Below are positions 44,944 to 53,423 of a stretch of DNA of 64,000 nucleotides, piece by piece. How positions within the stretch are numbered: the stretch's first letter is position 1; the number at the start of each line of letters is the position of its first letter. A model generated the notes under the pieces. The model saw only the letters and a list, made by a program, of their open reading frames with translations, ran no database searches and was not told the origin of the DNA. Origin of the DNA: UBA12077 sp963665525 (GTDB lineage: Bacteria > Bacteroidota > Bacteroidia > Bacteroidales > UBA12077); contig OY762280.1 in the NCBI GenBank assembly GCA_963665525.1, positions 1,736,001 through 1,800,000 of the forward strand, read 5' to 3'. A program made the position numbers and the translations under genes.

Positions 44944-45118
44944 TTAATCTTCTTCTCTTCTTTTTTCTAGCTCTACTTGCATAATTTCACATGTTTTTTT
45001 TATCGATAGAGTAGAAAAATAAGAAGATAGCACAAGTCATGTATAAAATTCCCGGAATAACAGAAATCATTAATTTAATACCAGTAATTGCCATATCGGA
45101 TTGCTCAACAAAAACCAA
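44944..45118 (-). pseudogene. 3' remnant of a GPH-family (MelB-like) sugar symporter
   Basis: Reading the minus strand from about 45118 gives LVFVEQSDMAITGIKLMISV, then IPGILYMTCAIFLFFYSID, which is the last membrane helix of glycoside-pentoside-hexuronide symporters. After KK the frame stops (NM-stop). A one-base shift at a run of eight A (44994-45001) restores the typical tail CEIMQVELEKRRED-stop at 44944. Nothing upstream of about 45118 continues the protein, so only about the last 55 codons survive. It is a deletion remnant with a frameshift in a homopolymer. Confidence 0.72.
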
Positions 45119-45184
45119 CCTTTATGTGGACAGATTTACTTTTTGCCTCAATGGTTATTCAGTTGAAATATAATAGGATTAAGT

Positions 45185-46645
45185 TTATAATTTTTCTACA
45201 GTTTTAATTCCATCTCTGTTAAAAGCAATTCTATATCTTCTATAATTTGAATTTCCTTCGTTTTGAAATTTCATGATTAAGTTGATATAATAAAGTTTAT
45301 CACCTTCAATATTAACACAAGTATCATCATTTAACACATAGGCAGGTACTTTTGGATTATCCATATTTTTCACAAAACGCGAAACATTAAATCGTATAAT
45401 ATCATTTACTCCTGTAATCTCATAATGCTTATAATTCTTATTTAATTTCTGTCGATTTACTCTTATGAATTTCCTGTATAATATGATCTGTTCATTTGCC
45501 CCTTTCTGCTCAATCTCCATCATTTGAGATCGATTTCTATGCTTAGCTACTCTTTTAGGAATATTATCTTCTGTTACAAAATCAAAACTCTCCTTACACC
45601 ACCCTATTGTATTATCTTTTACTTTAATTGTATTCTTATGATCGTACAGTCTTGTTTTCAATTTTCCCGCTAAATAATAACGAGTTAACTCTTTGATTCG
45701 ATCTTTAAACATATAACTTATAACCAAAGCGATAAAAAGTGGAATAGAAAAATTACCAAACTTTGACTGAAAAGCAAAAGCCACTACTGTTGCAAAAACC
45801 ATTGCTAAACCTGCAGCCAGACTGTAAAATATCTGCTCTATGAAGACACCATCTTTTCGTTTTCGCGATTCAAGAAATAAGCGACTCTCAAAATATTTCT
45901 TTAATACTCCCCATCGATAAATAACTTCGCTATTATTATCCGTACTTACTCTTTGAACAACCGGATAACCAACTTCTTTTTTATATGCTCTCTCACTTTT
46001 AATTAATGCAATTAATTGATGTTTTGTATTTTCGTATTCAGTATGAAACTTCTTTTTTAAACTTGCTAATAACTGAAAAGTATTCTGCTCAATAAGATTA
46101 CTCATGAATTCATCAGACAATAAATAATAATTCAACAGCTCCTTTTGAACTGTTGGAGCATTTATTATTCGTCGAAGTTTCCTATATTTTTCAATAATCC
46201 TTTTGATGTAATCTATATAGGATTTAATTAAATATTGTCTATCATCTTCAATTTGATTTTTTATAATGTGTTGAATCTCATTTCGTAATGAACTTTTAAG
46301 AATCGAATGGAACATCTTTAACTGATATTCATATTCATTACAATTTTTTCTGATTGGATTAATAGAAAGCTGTTTAAATGATTCTTCCAGAAAGATAAAA
46401 GGAGAATTTTCACCTTCGGCAATTTCTCGTAATAAATAAACTGGGGTTGTTAATCGAAGATTTGTTTTCAAGTCGCTATAAAACTGACTTTTGCTATATG
46501 TATACCGATTTATATCAAGACTATAAGGAATAAAAAACCAAGTACTAATAATGTGATCATTCTTTTTTTTAGTTCGTTTAGTTCCATAACCAAGTTTAAT
46601 TTCAACTGAAAACTTATCGTGTATTTTTACATTTTCGTCAACCAT
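45185..46645 (-). CDS. Unknown two-helix membrane protein
   Basis: 486 residues, family not recognised. The N-terminal 80 residues are soluble and beta-rich (KFSVEIKLGYGTKR), followed by a charged helical region (about 100-280) and two close membrane helices (about 275-325: IFYSLAAGLAMVFATVVAFA; IPLFIALVISYMFKDR). A C-terminal soluble region (330-486) ends with beta strands (LYYINLIMKFQN; RRYRIAFNRDGI). No catalytic motif is visible. It starts 9 nt after the pyruvate-kinase stop and is the last gene of the phosphate-themed cluster, so co-transcription with pyk is likely. A cytoplasmic sensor or scaffold at the membrane is possible, but this is only a guess. Confidence 0.75.
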   Translation of the reverse strand: MVDENVKIHDKFSVEIKLGYGTKRTKKKNDHIISTWFFIPYSLDINRYTYSKSQFYSDLKTNLRLTTPVYLLREIAEGENSPFIFLEESFKQLSINPIRKNCNEYEYQLKMFHSILKSSLRNEIQHIIKNQIEDDRQYLIKSYIDYIKRIIEKYRKLRRIINAPTVQKELLNYYLLSDEFMSNLIEQNTFQLLASLKKKFHTEYENTKHQLIALIKSERAYKKEVGYPVVQRVSTDNNSEVIYRWGVLKKYFESRLFLESRKRKDGVFIEQIFYSLAAGLAMVFATVVAFAFQSKFGNFSIPLFIALVISYMFKDRIKELTRYYLAGKLKTRLYDHKNTIKVKDNTIGWCKESFDFVTEDNIPKRVAKHRNRSQMMEIEQKGANEQIILYRKFIRVNRQKLNKNYKHYEITGVNDIIRFNVSRFVKNMDNPKVPAYVLNDDTCVNIEGDKLYYINLIMKFQNEGNSNYRRYRIAFNRDGIKTVEKL

Positions 46646-46654
46646 ACTTTTTCC

Positions 46655-48079
46655 TTATACTATGTTTTCAAATTCCATTAAATCTCCTACCGTTCCAATC
46701 TCGATAAAGTTTGCACCTTTACTCCTGCTGAAATTACCTGCAATTACCAGTACCAGATTTTCTTTTGTAAAGATTTTCTTTTTTGAATATTTCTTCAAGG
46801 CCTTCTGAAGAAACTCATGAGATGTTTTTTGTGGCTCCATATAATCTACATAGATACCATATGATAAAGCTAACTTTCGCATGGTTTGCTTGCTGTAGCA
46901 TTGAGCATAAACTGTATTCTTTCCCCTGAAAGCGGCCAAAGCTCTTACTGTGCGTCCTGATGTTGTATCAGTAACGATAGCTTTTACAGGAAGCTCATTT
47001 GCTGCCATCACTGCTGATTTCACAAGAAATGCAGAAGTTTGTGTTGAGATAACCATAGGAGGCAATTCTCGATAAGTTTCAGTATTTTCTTCAATATCCT
47101 TGGCTATTTCGGCCATTGTTCTAACCGATTCAACAGGGTATTTCCCATAAGCTGTTTCACCACTTAACATTAATGCATCTGCACCATCATATACCGCATT
47201 TGCGACATCACTAATTTCTGCTCTTGTAGGACGTGGGTTTTTAATCATTGTATGCAGCATTTGAGTAGCAACAATTACGGGCTTTCTTCTTTTTATGCAA
47301 GTATCAACAATTTGTTTTTGAACTCGTGGAATTGATTTAGACGGAACTTCAATAGCTAGGTCACCCCTGGCTACCATAACACCATATGCATAATCAAGAA
47401 TTTCATTTAAATTATCTATACCTTCCTGATTTTCAATCTTTGCTATGATTTTTATTTTACTGCTTTTTGCGTCTAATATGCTTTTTACAGCTATTATATC
47501 TTCTTTTCTTCTAACAAAAGAGTGCGCAATAAAATCTAAATCATTATCAATAGCAAAATTGATATAATCAATATCCTTTTGATTTAAAGCAGGTAAATTA
47601 ATTTGTGCATAAGGTATATTAACACTTTTTTTGCCTTCAATAAATCCATCATTTTGGACTCTACATAATAAATAATCGTCTTTTTTTTCTACAACTGTTA
47701 GTTCAATGCTTCCATCATCAATTAATATTTTTGAATCAACTGAAACATCATTCACAAAATCATTGTAACTTATATAAATACAATCCTTGGTAGATTTCTG
47801 ACATGGATTACCTTTAAACTTAATTAAGTCATTCTCCTTAACACTAATTTCCTTATCAACTTCTGTAGTTCTTATTTCTGGACCTTTAGTATCAACTAAA
47901 ATTGCAATTTTATCTGATACTTTTCGAACATTATTAATAACTTTTAAACTTCCTTCAATGGTTTGATGTGCTGTATTTAAGCGTACAACATTCATCCCGT
48001 TATTAAAAAGTTCTTGTATTAGCTCAGGATCGCAATTTCTATCTGAAATTGTCGCTACAATTTTAGTTTTTTTTCTCAT
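46655..48079 (-). CDS. pyk: Pyruvate kinase
   Basis: 474 residues from ATG 48077-48079 (MRKKTKIVATISDRN); an ATG seven codons upstream (48100) is less typical. It converts phosphoenolpyruvate and ADP to pyruvate and ATP. Motifs present: DTKGPEIRT, the metal/phosphate segments IAKIENQEG and MVARGDLAIEVP, and the signature TRAEISDVANAVYDGADALM with LSGETAYGKYP. The usual RLNFSHG is RLNTAHQ here, a divergent loop. The C-terminal allosteric domain is present (about 345-470). Downstream of the DASS gene by about 90 nt with a weak hairpin between, and 9 nt upstream of the unknown membrane protein. Confidence 0.93.
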   Translation of the reverse strand: MRKKTKIVATISDRNCDPELIQELFNNGMNVVRLNTAHQTIEGSLKVINNVRKVSDKIAILVDTKGPEIRTTEVDKEISVKENDLIKFKGNPCQKSTKDCIYISYNDFVNDVSVDSKILIDDGSIELTVVEKKDDYLLCRVQNDGFIEGKKSVNIPYAQINLPALNQKDIDYINFAIDNDLDFIAHSFVRRKEDIIAVKSILDAKSSKIKIIAKIENQEGIDNLNEILDYAYGVMVARGDLAIEVPSKSIPRVQKQIVDTCIKRRKPVIVATQMLHTMIKNPRPTRAEISDVANAVYDGADALMLSGETAYGKYPVESVRTMAEIAKDIEENTETYRELPPMVISTQTSAFLVKSAVMAANELPVKAIVTDTTSGRTVRALAAFRGKNTVYAQCYSKQTMRKLALSYGIYVDYMEPQKTSHEFLQKALKKYSKKKIFTKENLVLVIAGNFSRSKGANFIEIGTVGDLMEFENIV

Positions 48080-48111
48080 AAAAGTTTTATTAAAAATCAA
48101 TATAGGAAAAG

Positions 48112-48140
48112 GGTGTTACAAAGAGTTACTTCATAACACC
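48112..48140 (-). terminator. Possible weak terminator before pyk
   Basis: Arms GGTGTTA / TAACACC (48112-48118, 48134-48140) with a 15-nt loop. On the minus strand only CTTTTCC follows, so it may be an attenuator that lowers pyk expression and not a full stop. Confidence 0.35.
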
Positions 48141-48168
48141 GTTAATACTTTATAAACCCAAAACCTAT

Positions 48169-49800
48169 CTAAAAAATACCAAATATTCCATTTGGTGTAT
48201 ATCCCAGAAATCTCAACCAGGTTTCTCCTAGTATCATAAACAATACCCAGGTTATTCCCATCATTGTGATTCCGTATTTAAACGTATCAGACCAGCTATA
48301 CTGATCTGTACTATAAAGAAGTAACGCAGGTTTACTGTTAAAAGGCAATACATAAACATGCTCAATTAACAATGCGACAGGAAATGCCAAGCTTAAAACA
48401 GGATACCCAAATTTTTGAGCAACACCTATTGCAATAGGTACAAAAATCAAGGTACGCATTGTTTTTGATTGAAAAATGATTGCACTTGCTAACATGGTTC
48501 CTGTTAGAATCAGATATAAAATTCCAAAAGGTGTACTATCGTTAAATCCAAGCCCATCGAAAATTGCATTAACACCTAAGGATGGTAAATCTGTAACCTT
48601 AAATCCTGCTCCTAAAGTATAAGCTCCTGCAGAGAATAATAACAGATGCCATGGAATATCTACTTCGTTCCATTGAACAACACCTATGCGAGGTATTAAA
48701 GCAATAACAGCTCCTAAGAATGCAACTGCTGTCGGGCTTATTCCATGATACTTATCGGTTGTCCACAAAGCAAGTACAGAAACAAAAATGATAACAGAAC
48801 GTATTTCTTCGAAACCTACAGGTCCCATTTTTACGAGTTCTCTTTTTAATCGCATCATACCACCAGAAATCTGTGGCTTTTTATCCTCAGGTTTAAGTGG
48901 GAAGATTATTTTTGTACCTACAAAAAAACCAATTATCATAATTGCCAACGAAATAGGAAATGCAACAGTCATCCAATCTGTAAAGAAAATATCCTGACCA
49001 ATTGCTCCAGCAATTAGAGCAGCAGCAAGTAAGTTAGCACCAGAACCTGTTACAAACATACCTGCTCCCATATTAATCTGAAGCAAATTTTGCAATACAA
49101 TATTTCGTCCAAAGTTATTCTTATCTTTTCCTCCAGTAGCTCCATAAACAGCAGCGACTACCATAAATATAGGTAGCAATATAGCTGCCTTTGCTGTAGT
49201 AGCTGAAATAAAAGCAGACAGAATAATATTTATAACAATAAAACTTATAAAAATAGATGAAGCATTCTTACCAAATTTAATGATAAACCACAATGCAAAT
49301 CTTTTGGCAACACCTGTTTTAACAAGCATACTTGCTAATACGAAAGATAATATATTTAACCACATTACTTTATGACCTAACTGGTGATAAGCATCTACTT
49401 CGGAAAGCACATTTGTTAAAACCAAAGCAATGATTAGAATTAAAGATGTTAAATAATTAGGAATCGCTTCTGTAATCCATAAAATAACAGCAGCCAAAAA
49501 GATTGCAAGCATAGAAATATTTGTAGCAGTAAATGCTTCAGTACCTATTGCTTCATATACAGCTCTAGCTTTATCACTCAAGATTGCAGGATCAATGTTA
49601 TGTAAGAAAGGAAGTTTTGCAAAATAATTGATTAAAATAAAAACAAGAATTGCCAAGGGACCACCTATAATTACTAAAAACTTCTCGACCTTTGATCGTT
49701 CTCTCTTTGGCAGCTTATTTAAATGATAATTACTCATATCTAAAGGATCATAAACCTTTTCATTTTCATTCATCTCTAAATCCGTCTGAGCTACTTTCAT
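48169..49800 (-). CDS. SLC13/DASS-family sodium:anion symporter
   Basis: 543 residues with 11-12 membrane helices. Two DASS loop motifs can be seen: SATTAKAAILLPI (replacing SNT-TA) in the first half and PFNSKPALLL in the second, with ITEAIPNYLTSL in the helix-4 region. The family takes up divalent anions (dicarboxylates, sulfate, citrate); yeast Pho87/90/91 relatives carry phosphate. The unusual SAT and NSK triplets make the substrate uncertain. An N-terminal 40-residue cytoplasmic tail is extra. Located between CYTH proteins and pyruvate kinase in a cluster led by phosphate genes, so phosphate or a C4 acid are both candidates. Confidence 0.88.
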   Translation of the reverse strand: MKVAQTDLEMNENEKVYDPLDMSNYHLNKLPKRERSKVEKFLVIIGGPLAILVFILINYFAKLPFLHNIDPAILSDKARAVYEAIGTEAFTATNISMLAIFLAAVILWITEAIPNYLTSLILIIALVLTNVLSEVDAYHQLGHKVMWLNILSFVLASMLVKTGVAKRFALWFIIKFGKNASSIFISFIVINIILSAFISATTAKAAILLPIFMVVAAVYGATGGKDKNNFGRNIVLQNLLQINMGAGMFVTGSGANLLAAALIAGAIGQDIFFTDWMTVAFPISLAIMIIGFFVGTKIIFPLKPEDKKPQISGGMMRLKRELVKMGPVGFEEIRSVIIFVSVLALWTTDKYHGISPTAVAFLGAVIALIPRIGVVQWNEVDIPWHLLLFSAGAYTLGAGFKVTDLPSLGVNAIFDGLGFNDSTPFGILYLILTGTMLASAIIFQSKTMRTLIFVPIAIGVAQKFGYPVLSLAFPVALLIEHVYVLPFNSKPALLLYSTDQYSWSDTFKYGITMMGITWVLFMILGETWLRFLGYTPNGIFGIF

Positions 49801-49835
49801 CTTAAAATCTATATTTTATTAATCAATACTTTTTT

Positions 49836-49861
49836 AAAACTCCCGGCAATAATACCGGGAG
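49836..49861 (-). terminator. Terminator or attenuator between CYTH and DASS genes
   Basis: GC-rich stem CTCCCGG / CCGGGAG (49840-49846, 49855-49861), 8-nt loop, followed on the minus strand by TTTTAAAAAAG. It lies 17 nt after the CYTH stop and 36 nt before the DASS start. Confidence 0.6.
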
Positions 49862-49877
49862 CAATCAACCTAATAAA

Positions 49878-50345
49878 CTACCACTTTGTATATGGATTTT
49901 TCATTAACATAGAGTTGTAGTACTTTACATCTCCTGTTACTTCTTCCCCTAACCATTCAGGTTTTTCAAACTTTTCATCTTCAGTATTTAATTCTACTTC
50001 GGCAACAGTTAATCCCTGGTTATCACCATAAAATTCATCTACTTCATATGTATGCTCTCCAGCTTCAACCAAATAACGGGTTTTATCAATAACACCAGGT
50101 TCACAGATTTTAAGTAATTCCTTAACTTCTTCAGTAGGAATTTCTTTCTCCCATTCATAACGAGATGCTCCTGATTCATTACCAATACCTTTCACTGTAA
50201 TAAATCCTTTTTCACCTTTTACTCTTACACGTACAGTACGTTCTGGAACTGATGAAAGGTATCCCTGAGTAATTCTTGTTTCTTTTTTAGCTAAATCTTT
50301 AAAATCACCTTTAACTAAAAATTTGCGTTCTATTTCTTGTGCCAT
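49878..50345 (-). CDS. CYTH-domain protein (tripolyphosphatase / triphosphate tunnel enzyme)
   Basis: 155 residues, whole protein is one CYTH domain. The signature E4-x-E6-x-K8 (EIERKFLV) is at the N-terminus, followed by the basic tunnel strands (TVRVRVKGEKGFITVKGI; YEWEKEIP; KTRYLVEAGEHTYEVDEFYG; TVAEVEL). CYTH proteins hydrolyse inorganic tripolyphosphate, thiamine triphosphate or make cAMP; short bacterial members without extra domains are mostly PPPases. Four nt after the stop of the CYTH-like gene, so the two are translationally coupled. Confidence 0.92.
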   Translation of the reverse strand: MAQEIERKFLVKGDFKDLAKKETRITQGYLSSVPERTVRVRVKGEKGFITVKGIGNESGASRYEWEKEIPTEEVKELLKICEPGVIDKTRYLVEAGEHTYEVDEFYGDNQGLTVAEVELNTEDEKFEKPEWLGEEVTGDVKYYNSMLMKNPYTKW

Positions 50346-50349
50346 AATC

Positions 50350-50991
50350 CTAATTTGCTAAAGGTTTATCAATCATTCCAATTACTCTCTTAATAGCTTG
50401 AAGATAATTAATATTTTCTACTCCTTCAAGACCAATATCAGATAAGGTCTTTTTAATATCTTCAACTTCTGTAGATTCTGAGTTTATAGTTACTATATGT
50501 GCACCATTTACCAGCACATTACCTACTTCACAAATAGTATTATTAACCATATAACCAAAACGTTGCTTATGAACTTTTACAGCTTGTAAATCTGCATGAG
50601 CATCAATCATTGCTAAAAACTCTTCTAATGTATACACATCTTTTTCTAAAGCAGGCATTTCTACCTGAAAAGCAGGGAACACATCGTTTTTTAGAACTTC
50701 TGCTTTAATTGGAAATTCTCCTTTCATTAATGGATTCCATTGCTCTAAACCATCAACAGTTTGAACATAGGTTTTGATATCCATTTTACCATCACGAATT
50801 TTTGTGTTATTGATATCGTTTGTTCGTGACATAATATATATTTCGTCTGATTCTCTTTCCCAAACTTTCTCTGGAACAGGAGTCGATAAACGAGCCATTT
50901 TATACGCTTGTTCTTCAAAATCCTGTCCGAATGTTCTGAATTCAAATCTTGGTTTTGAAATCTCACCAATTTTCATTTCTTCCTTTGCCAT
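50350..50991 (-). CDS. Divergent CYTH-like protein
   Basis: 213 residues from ATG 50989-50991 (MAKEEMKIGEISKPRFEFRT). The longer frame from 51051 overlaps the upstream gene by 41 nt and is rejected. The protein has strands arranged like a CYTH tunnel: RFEFRTFGQDF, EIYIMSR, KIRDGKMDIKTYVQT, YMVNNTICEVGNVLVNG and HIVTINSES, ending in a helix (NYLQAIKRVIGM). The ExExK opening is reduced to E-F-R. It is followed 4 nt later by a clear CYTH gene. It may bind a phosphate polymer without being catalytic, or be a second TTM enzyme. Assignment is tentative. Confidence 0.55.
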   Translation of the reverse strand: MAKEEMKIGEISKPRFEFRTFGQDFEEQAYKMARLSTPVPEKVWERESDEIYIMSRTNDINNTKIRDGKMDIKTYVQTVDGLEQWNPLMKGEFPIKAEVLKNDVFPAFQVEMPALEKDVYTLEEFLAMIDAHADLQAVKVHKQRFGYMVNNTICEVGNVLVNGAHIVTINSESTEVEDIKKTLSDIGLEGVENINYLQAIKRVIGMIDKPLAN

Positions 50992-51010
50992 ATTCGTTTT
51001 TATTTTTTTC

Positions 51011-51757
51011 TTATGGTTTTTCGTAAACATATAGTGTTGATTCAGGATCACTTACTATATAAATTTTATCATTGGTTACTGCAATTCCTTCAGCTTGATT
51101 AATACGAATAGAATATTTATCTATGAGAGCTCCCATTAAAGTGCACCTGTTTATTGTTTTACTTTGATCACTAACTATCCACAAATTATTTGTTGATTCA
51201 TCATAACATATTCCTGAATAGTCTGATGCAAAATTTAAATCGTACTCAGCAATAATTGAAAAATCGGCTCTCAACCTCAGCATTTTACCTGGCTCTTTTT
51301 CATTTAAAATAAAAGTTGTTCCATCATTTGCTTTGTAAGCAACTCCTTCTATTCCATAATTAGCACTTGTATTTTGATAATTAATATAATGTGAAACAGA
51401 ACTTCCTGTACTTAAATTATATTCTATCAATTGTTTAGACCTCTCTTCAGCTAACAATAGCTTATCTTCTTTATAAATAGAAACTCCTTCTAAATCATCA
51501 CCACCAAAGCTATATGTCTTTATGATATTACCTTTGGTAGATAATTTATAAATATCGCCAGAATTGTCACTAATAGTATACAATACACTATCCTGAAAAT
51601 CAAACACTAATCCTGAAGGTTCCAGCACATTAATATTATAAGATACTTCAATATCTAATGAATTTTCGAGCAAATTGTCTGTATAATCATCCTCGCTACA
51701 CGATACGATTAGAAATAACAAACAAGAAACTAAAAGAATATTTTTTAGTTGTAGCAT
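51011..51757 (-). CDS. SdiA-regulated-like (YjiK) beta-propeller lipoprotein
   Basis: 248 residues. SPII lipobox ending at C20 (LFLIVSC), then a propeller with repeats such as EPSGLVFDFQDSVLYTISD, DLEGVSIYKEDKLLLAEER and YGIEGVAYK, matching the SdiA-regulated/phytase-like family. Such propellers in the envelope may bind or hydrolyse phosphorylated ligands; the phytase relation is suggestive beside phosphate genes but catalysis is not shown. The CYTH-like gene starts 19 nt after the stop, so they belong to one transcript. Confidence 0.85.
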   Translation of the reverse strand: MLQLKNILLVSCLLFLIVSCSEDDYTDNLLENSLDIEVSYNINVLEPSGLVFDFQDSVLYTISDNSGDIYKLSTKGNIIKTYSFGGDDLEGVSIYKEDKLLLAEERSKQLIEYNLSTGSSVSHYINYQNTSANYGIEGVAYKANDGTTFILNEKEPGKMLRLRADFSIIAEYDLNFASDYSGICYDESTNNLWIVSDQSKTINRCTLMGALIDKYSIRINQAEGIAVTNDKIYIVSDPESTLYVYEKP

Positions 51758-51807
51758 TCTTATAAAAATGGTTTAAAACCTTAATCCAAGGTTTATTTGA
51801 TAACATA

Positions 51808-51837
51808 TATAGAGCTCACAAATTTGCAAGCTCTATA
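51808..51837 (-). terminator. Possible hairpin between LTD and SdiA-like lipoprotein genes
   Basis: Perfect 9-bp arms TATAGAGCT / AGCTCTATA (51808-51816, 51829-51837), 12-nt loop, just after the LTD gene. The minus strand has no T-run afterwards, so it may be an mRNA-stabilising or attenuating hairpin. Confidence 0.35.
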
Positions 51838-51848
51838 AATATTAAATT

Positions 51849-53393
51849 TTAATTTTTTGTTACAACATGCCATGTTGCTGGATCATCTTTTATATCACCA
51901 TCAAACTCATCGGCAGTTTTTCCATATGTATAATACATCTTGTCTCCATTACCATCTTTAGCTCTCATATACCATGAAATTTCGTCGCCAGGAGCTAGTT
52001 CTGCAATAGGAATTGAGAAATGATACATATTATCAGCAGTTGGTAAATCTCCACTCCATTCAATATCATGTCTGTCATTATCTTCAACATATGTTGCCGC
52101 ATCATAATTAATGATATAATAAAATTTAACTTCTGTTATTCCATTATCATATTCAATATTTACATCAAATTCTAAATCAGCAGCTGCTACATTTGTTATT
52201 GTAAGTCCGGAAAATCCATTTACAGGTATTTCAGGAAGATCTCCAACTGTTACTGTTGGCCAAGTAGTTCCATAGTCGTGATTAAAATCAGATCCCTCTA
52301 CTTCGAATGGATAATATGTTTTAGTTCCATCAATGTATTCAACTCTCAAGTAATATTTAAGTTCTGTACCCTCAGCAAAACCACTTGCAGTAGCTTTATA
52401 AACTCCATCACCTAAATCAGTTAATACCTCGCTATGCTTATCATCGTTGGTATCATCCTGTAATTCACCAGGTAATAAGTAATATACTTTTACTTCATCT
52501 ACCTGATCAGCATAATAAACTTGTGCTGTAAATGAAAAATCGAATGCATCTATTGCAGGGTCAGGTTTAATCTCTGAAAATGTTAATTCTTCAATACCTC
52601 CAATTACAGTATATTCATTTGGAGTTTCAGTTCCTCCTTCAGGATAAACTGTGGTTAGCCCAGTTTTATCAGAAGCAATTACATAGTACTTAACAACATC
52701 ACCCACTTTTGCAACAGGTACTGATGTTTTATATTCTCCATCTACTAAAGACATATCTAATGATAATACACCATCATTTACCATATAAACTAACTTTACA
52801 GAAGCAATACCATCAGCATCTGAAGCAGTTACAGCATATACCCTGTCATGTTCTGTTAGTTCTTCTGCTCCTAATATTGGAGCTGTATTTTCAACATTAC
52901 CATTCATTGTACCTTTTGTTGCTGAAGCAATCACCCAAACATCACCACCATCAATTTCTTTGGCATAAGTAAGACCTGCATTTGAAGCCATACTAGGAAC
53001 TTCAACATTTTCAACTAAAGTACCAGCAGCATCTGCAAACGATACCCATTCTCCACCAGAACTAATTCCACCAAAATCCCAGTCGTTTTCATCAAATACA
53101 ATATACTCACCTGCAGCAAGTGTAGTACCATCAGGAATTGCCCATCCTCCAGATGGATCCTTAGCATCATTTAATATATATCCACTAAGATCGAATGTTT
53201 CAGTTCCCTTATTATAGATCTCGATCCAGTCGATACCATCACCAACATCATTTGACATGATTTCATTTAAGACTACAGTACTACCTTCAATTTCAGTAGT
53301 TTCAATTTCTAATACCTCATCTTCAATACAACCAAAAGTTGTTGTTAATGCGATAAGAATTACTATTATATATTTTATATTTTTCATTTTCAT
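51849..53393 (-). CDS. Lamin-tail-domain (LTD) lipoprotein with Ig-like modules
   Basis: 514 residues. Lipobox ends at C22 (ALTTTFGC). Residues about 38-160 are an LTD fold (VVLNEIMSNDVGDGIDWIEI, a strand FDLSGYILND, AAGEYIVFDE), followed by three beta modules (175-500: KYYVIASDKTG, KYYLRVEYIDG, SWYMRAKDGNG). LTD proteins in bacteria are often next to secreted phosphatases, nucleases or porins and probably bind surface ligands. It lies 30 nt after the phosphate-selective porin gene, which suggests it is a surface partner of that porin. Confidence 0.83.
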   Translation of the reverse strand: MKMKNIKYIIVILIALTTTFGCIEDEVLEIETTEIEGSTVVLNEIMSNDVGDGIDWIEIYNKGTETFDLSGYILNDAKDPSGGWAIPDGTTLAAGEYIVFDENDWDFGGISSGGEWVSFADAAGTLVENVEVPSMASNAGLTYAKEIDGGDVWVIASATKGTMNGNVENTAPILGAEELTEHDRVYAVTASDADGIASVKLVYMVNDGVLSLDMSLVDGEYKTSVPVAKVGDVVKYYVIASDKTGLTTVYPEGGTETPNEYTVIGGIEELTFSEIKPDPAIDAFDFSFTAQVYYADQVDEVKVYYLLPGELQDDTNDDKHSEVLTDLGDGVYKATASGFAEGTELKYYLRVEYIDGTKTYYPFEVEGSDFNHDYGTTWPTVTVGDLPEIPVNGFSGLTITNVAAADLEFDVNIEYDNGITEVKFYYIINYDAATYVEDNDRHDIEWSGDLPTADNMYHFSIPIAELAPGDEISWYMRAKDGNGDKMYYTYGKTADEFDGDIKDDPATWHVVTKN

Positions 53394-53423
53394 CTAATTT
53401 TAATTTCAATCATTTAATGTGAA

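Noticed and set aside
50992..51051. Longer start for the CYTH-like protein
   Set aside because: It overlaps the upstream lipoprotein gene by 41 nt; the ATG at 50991 starts a better N-terminus.
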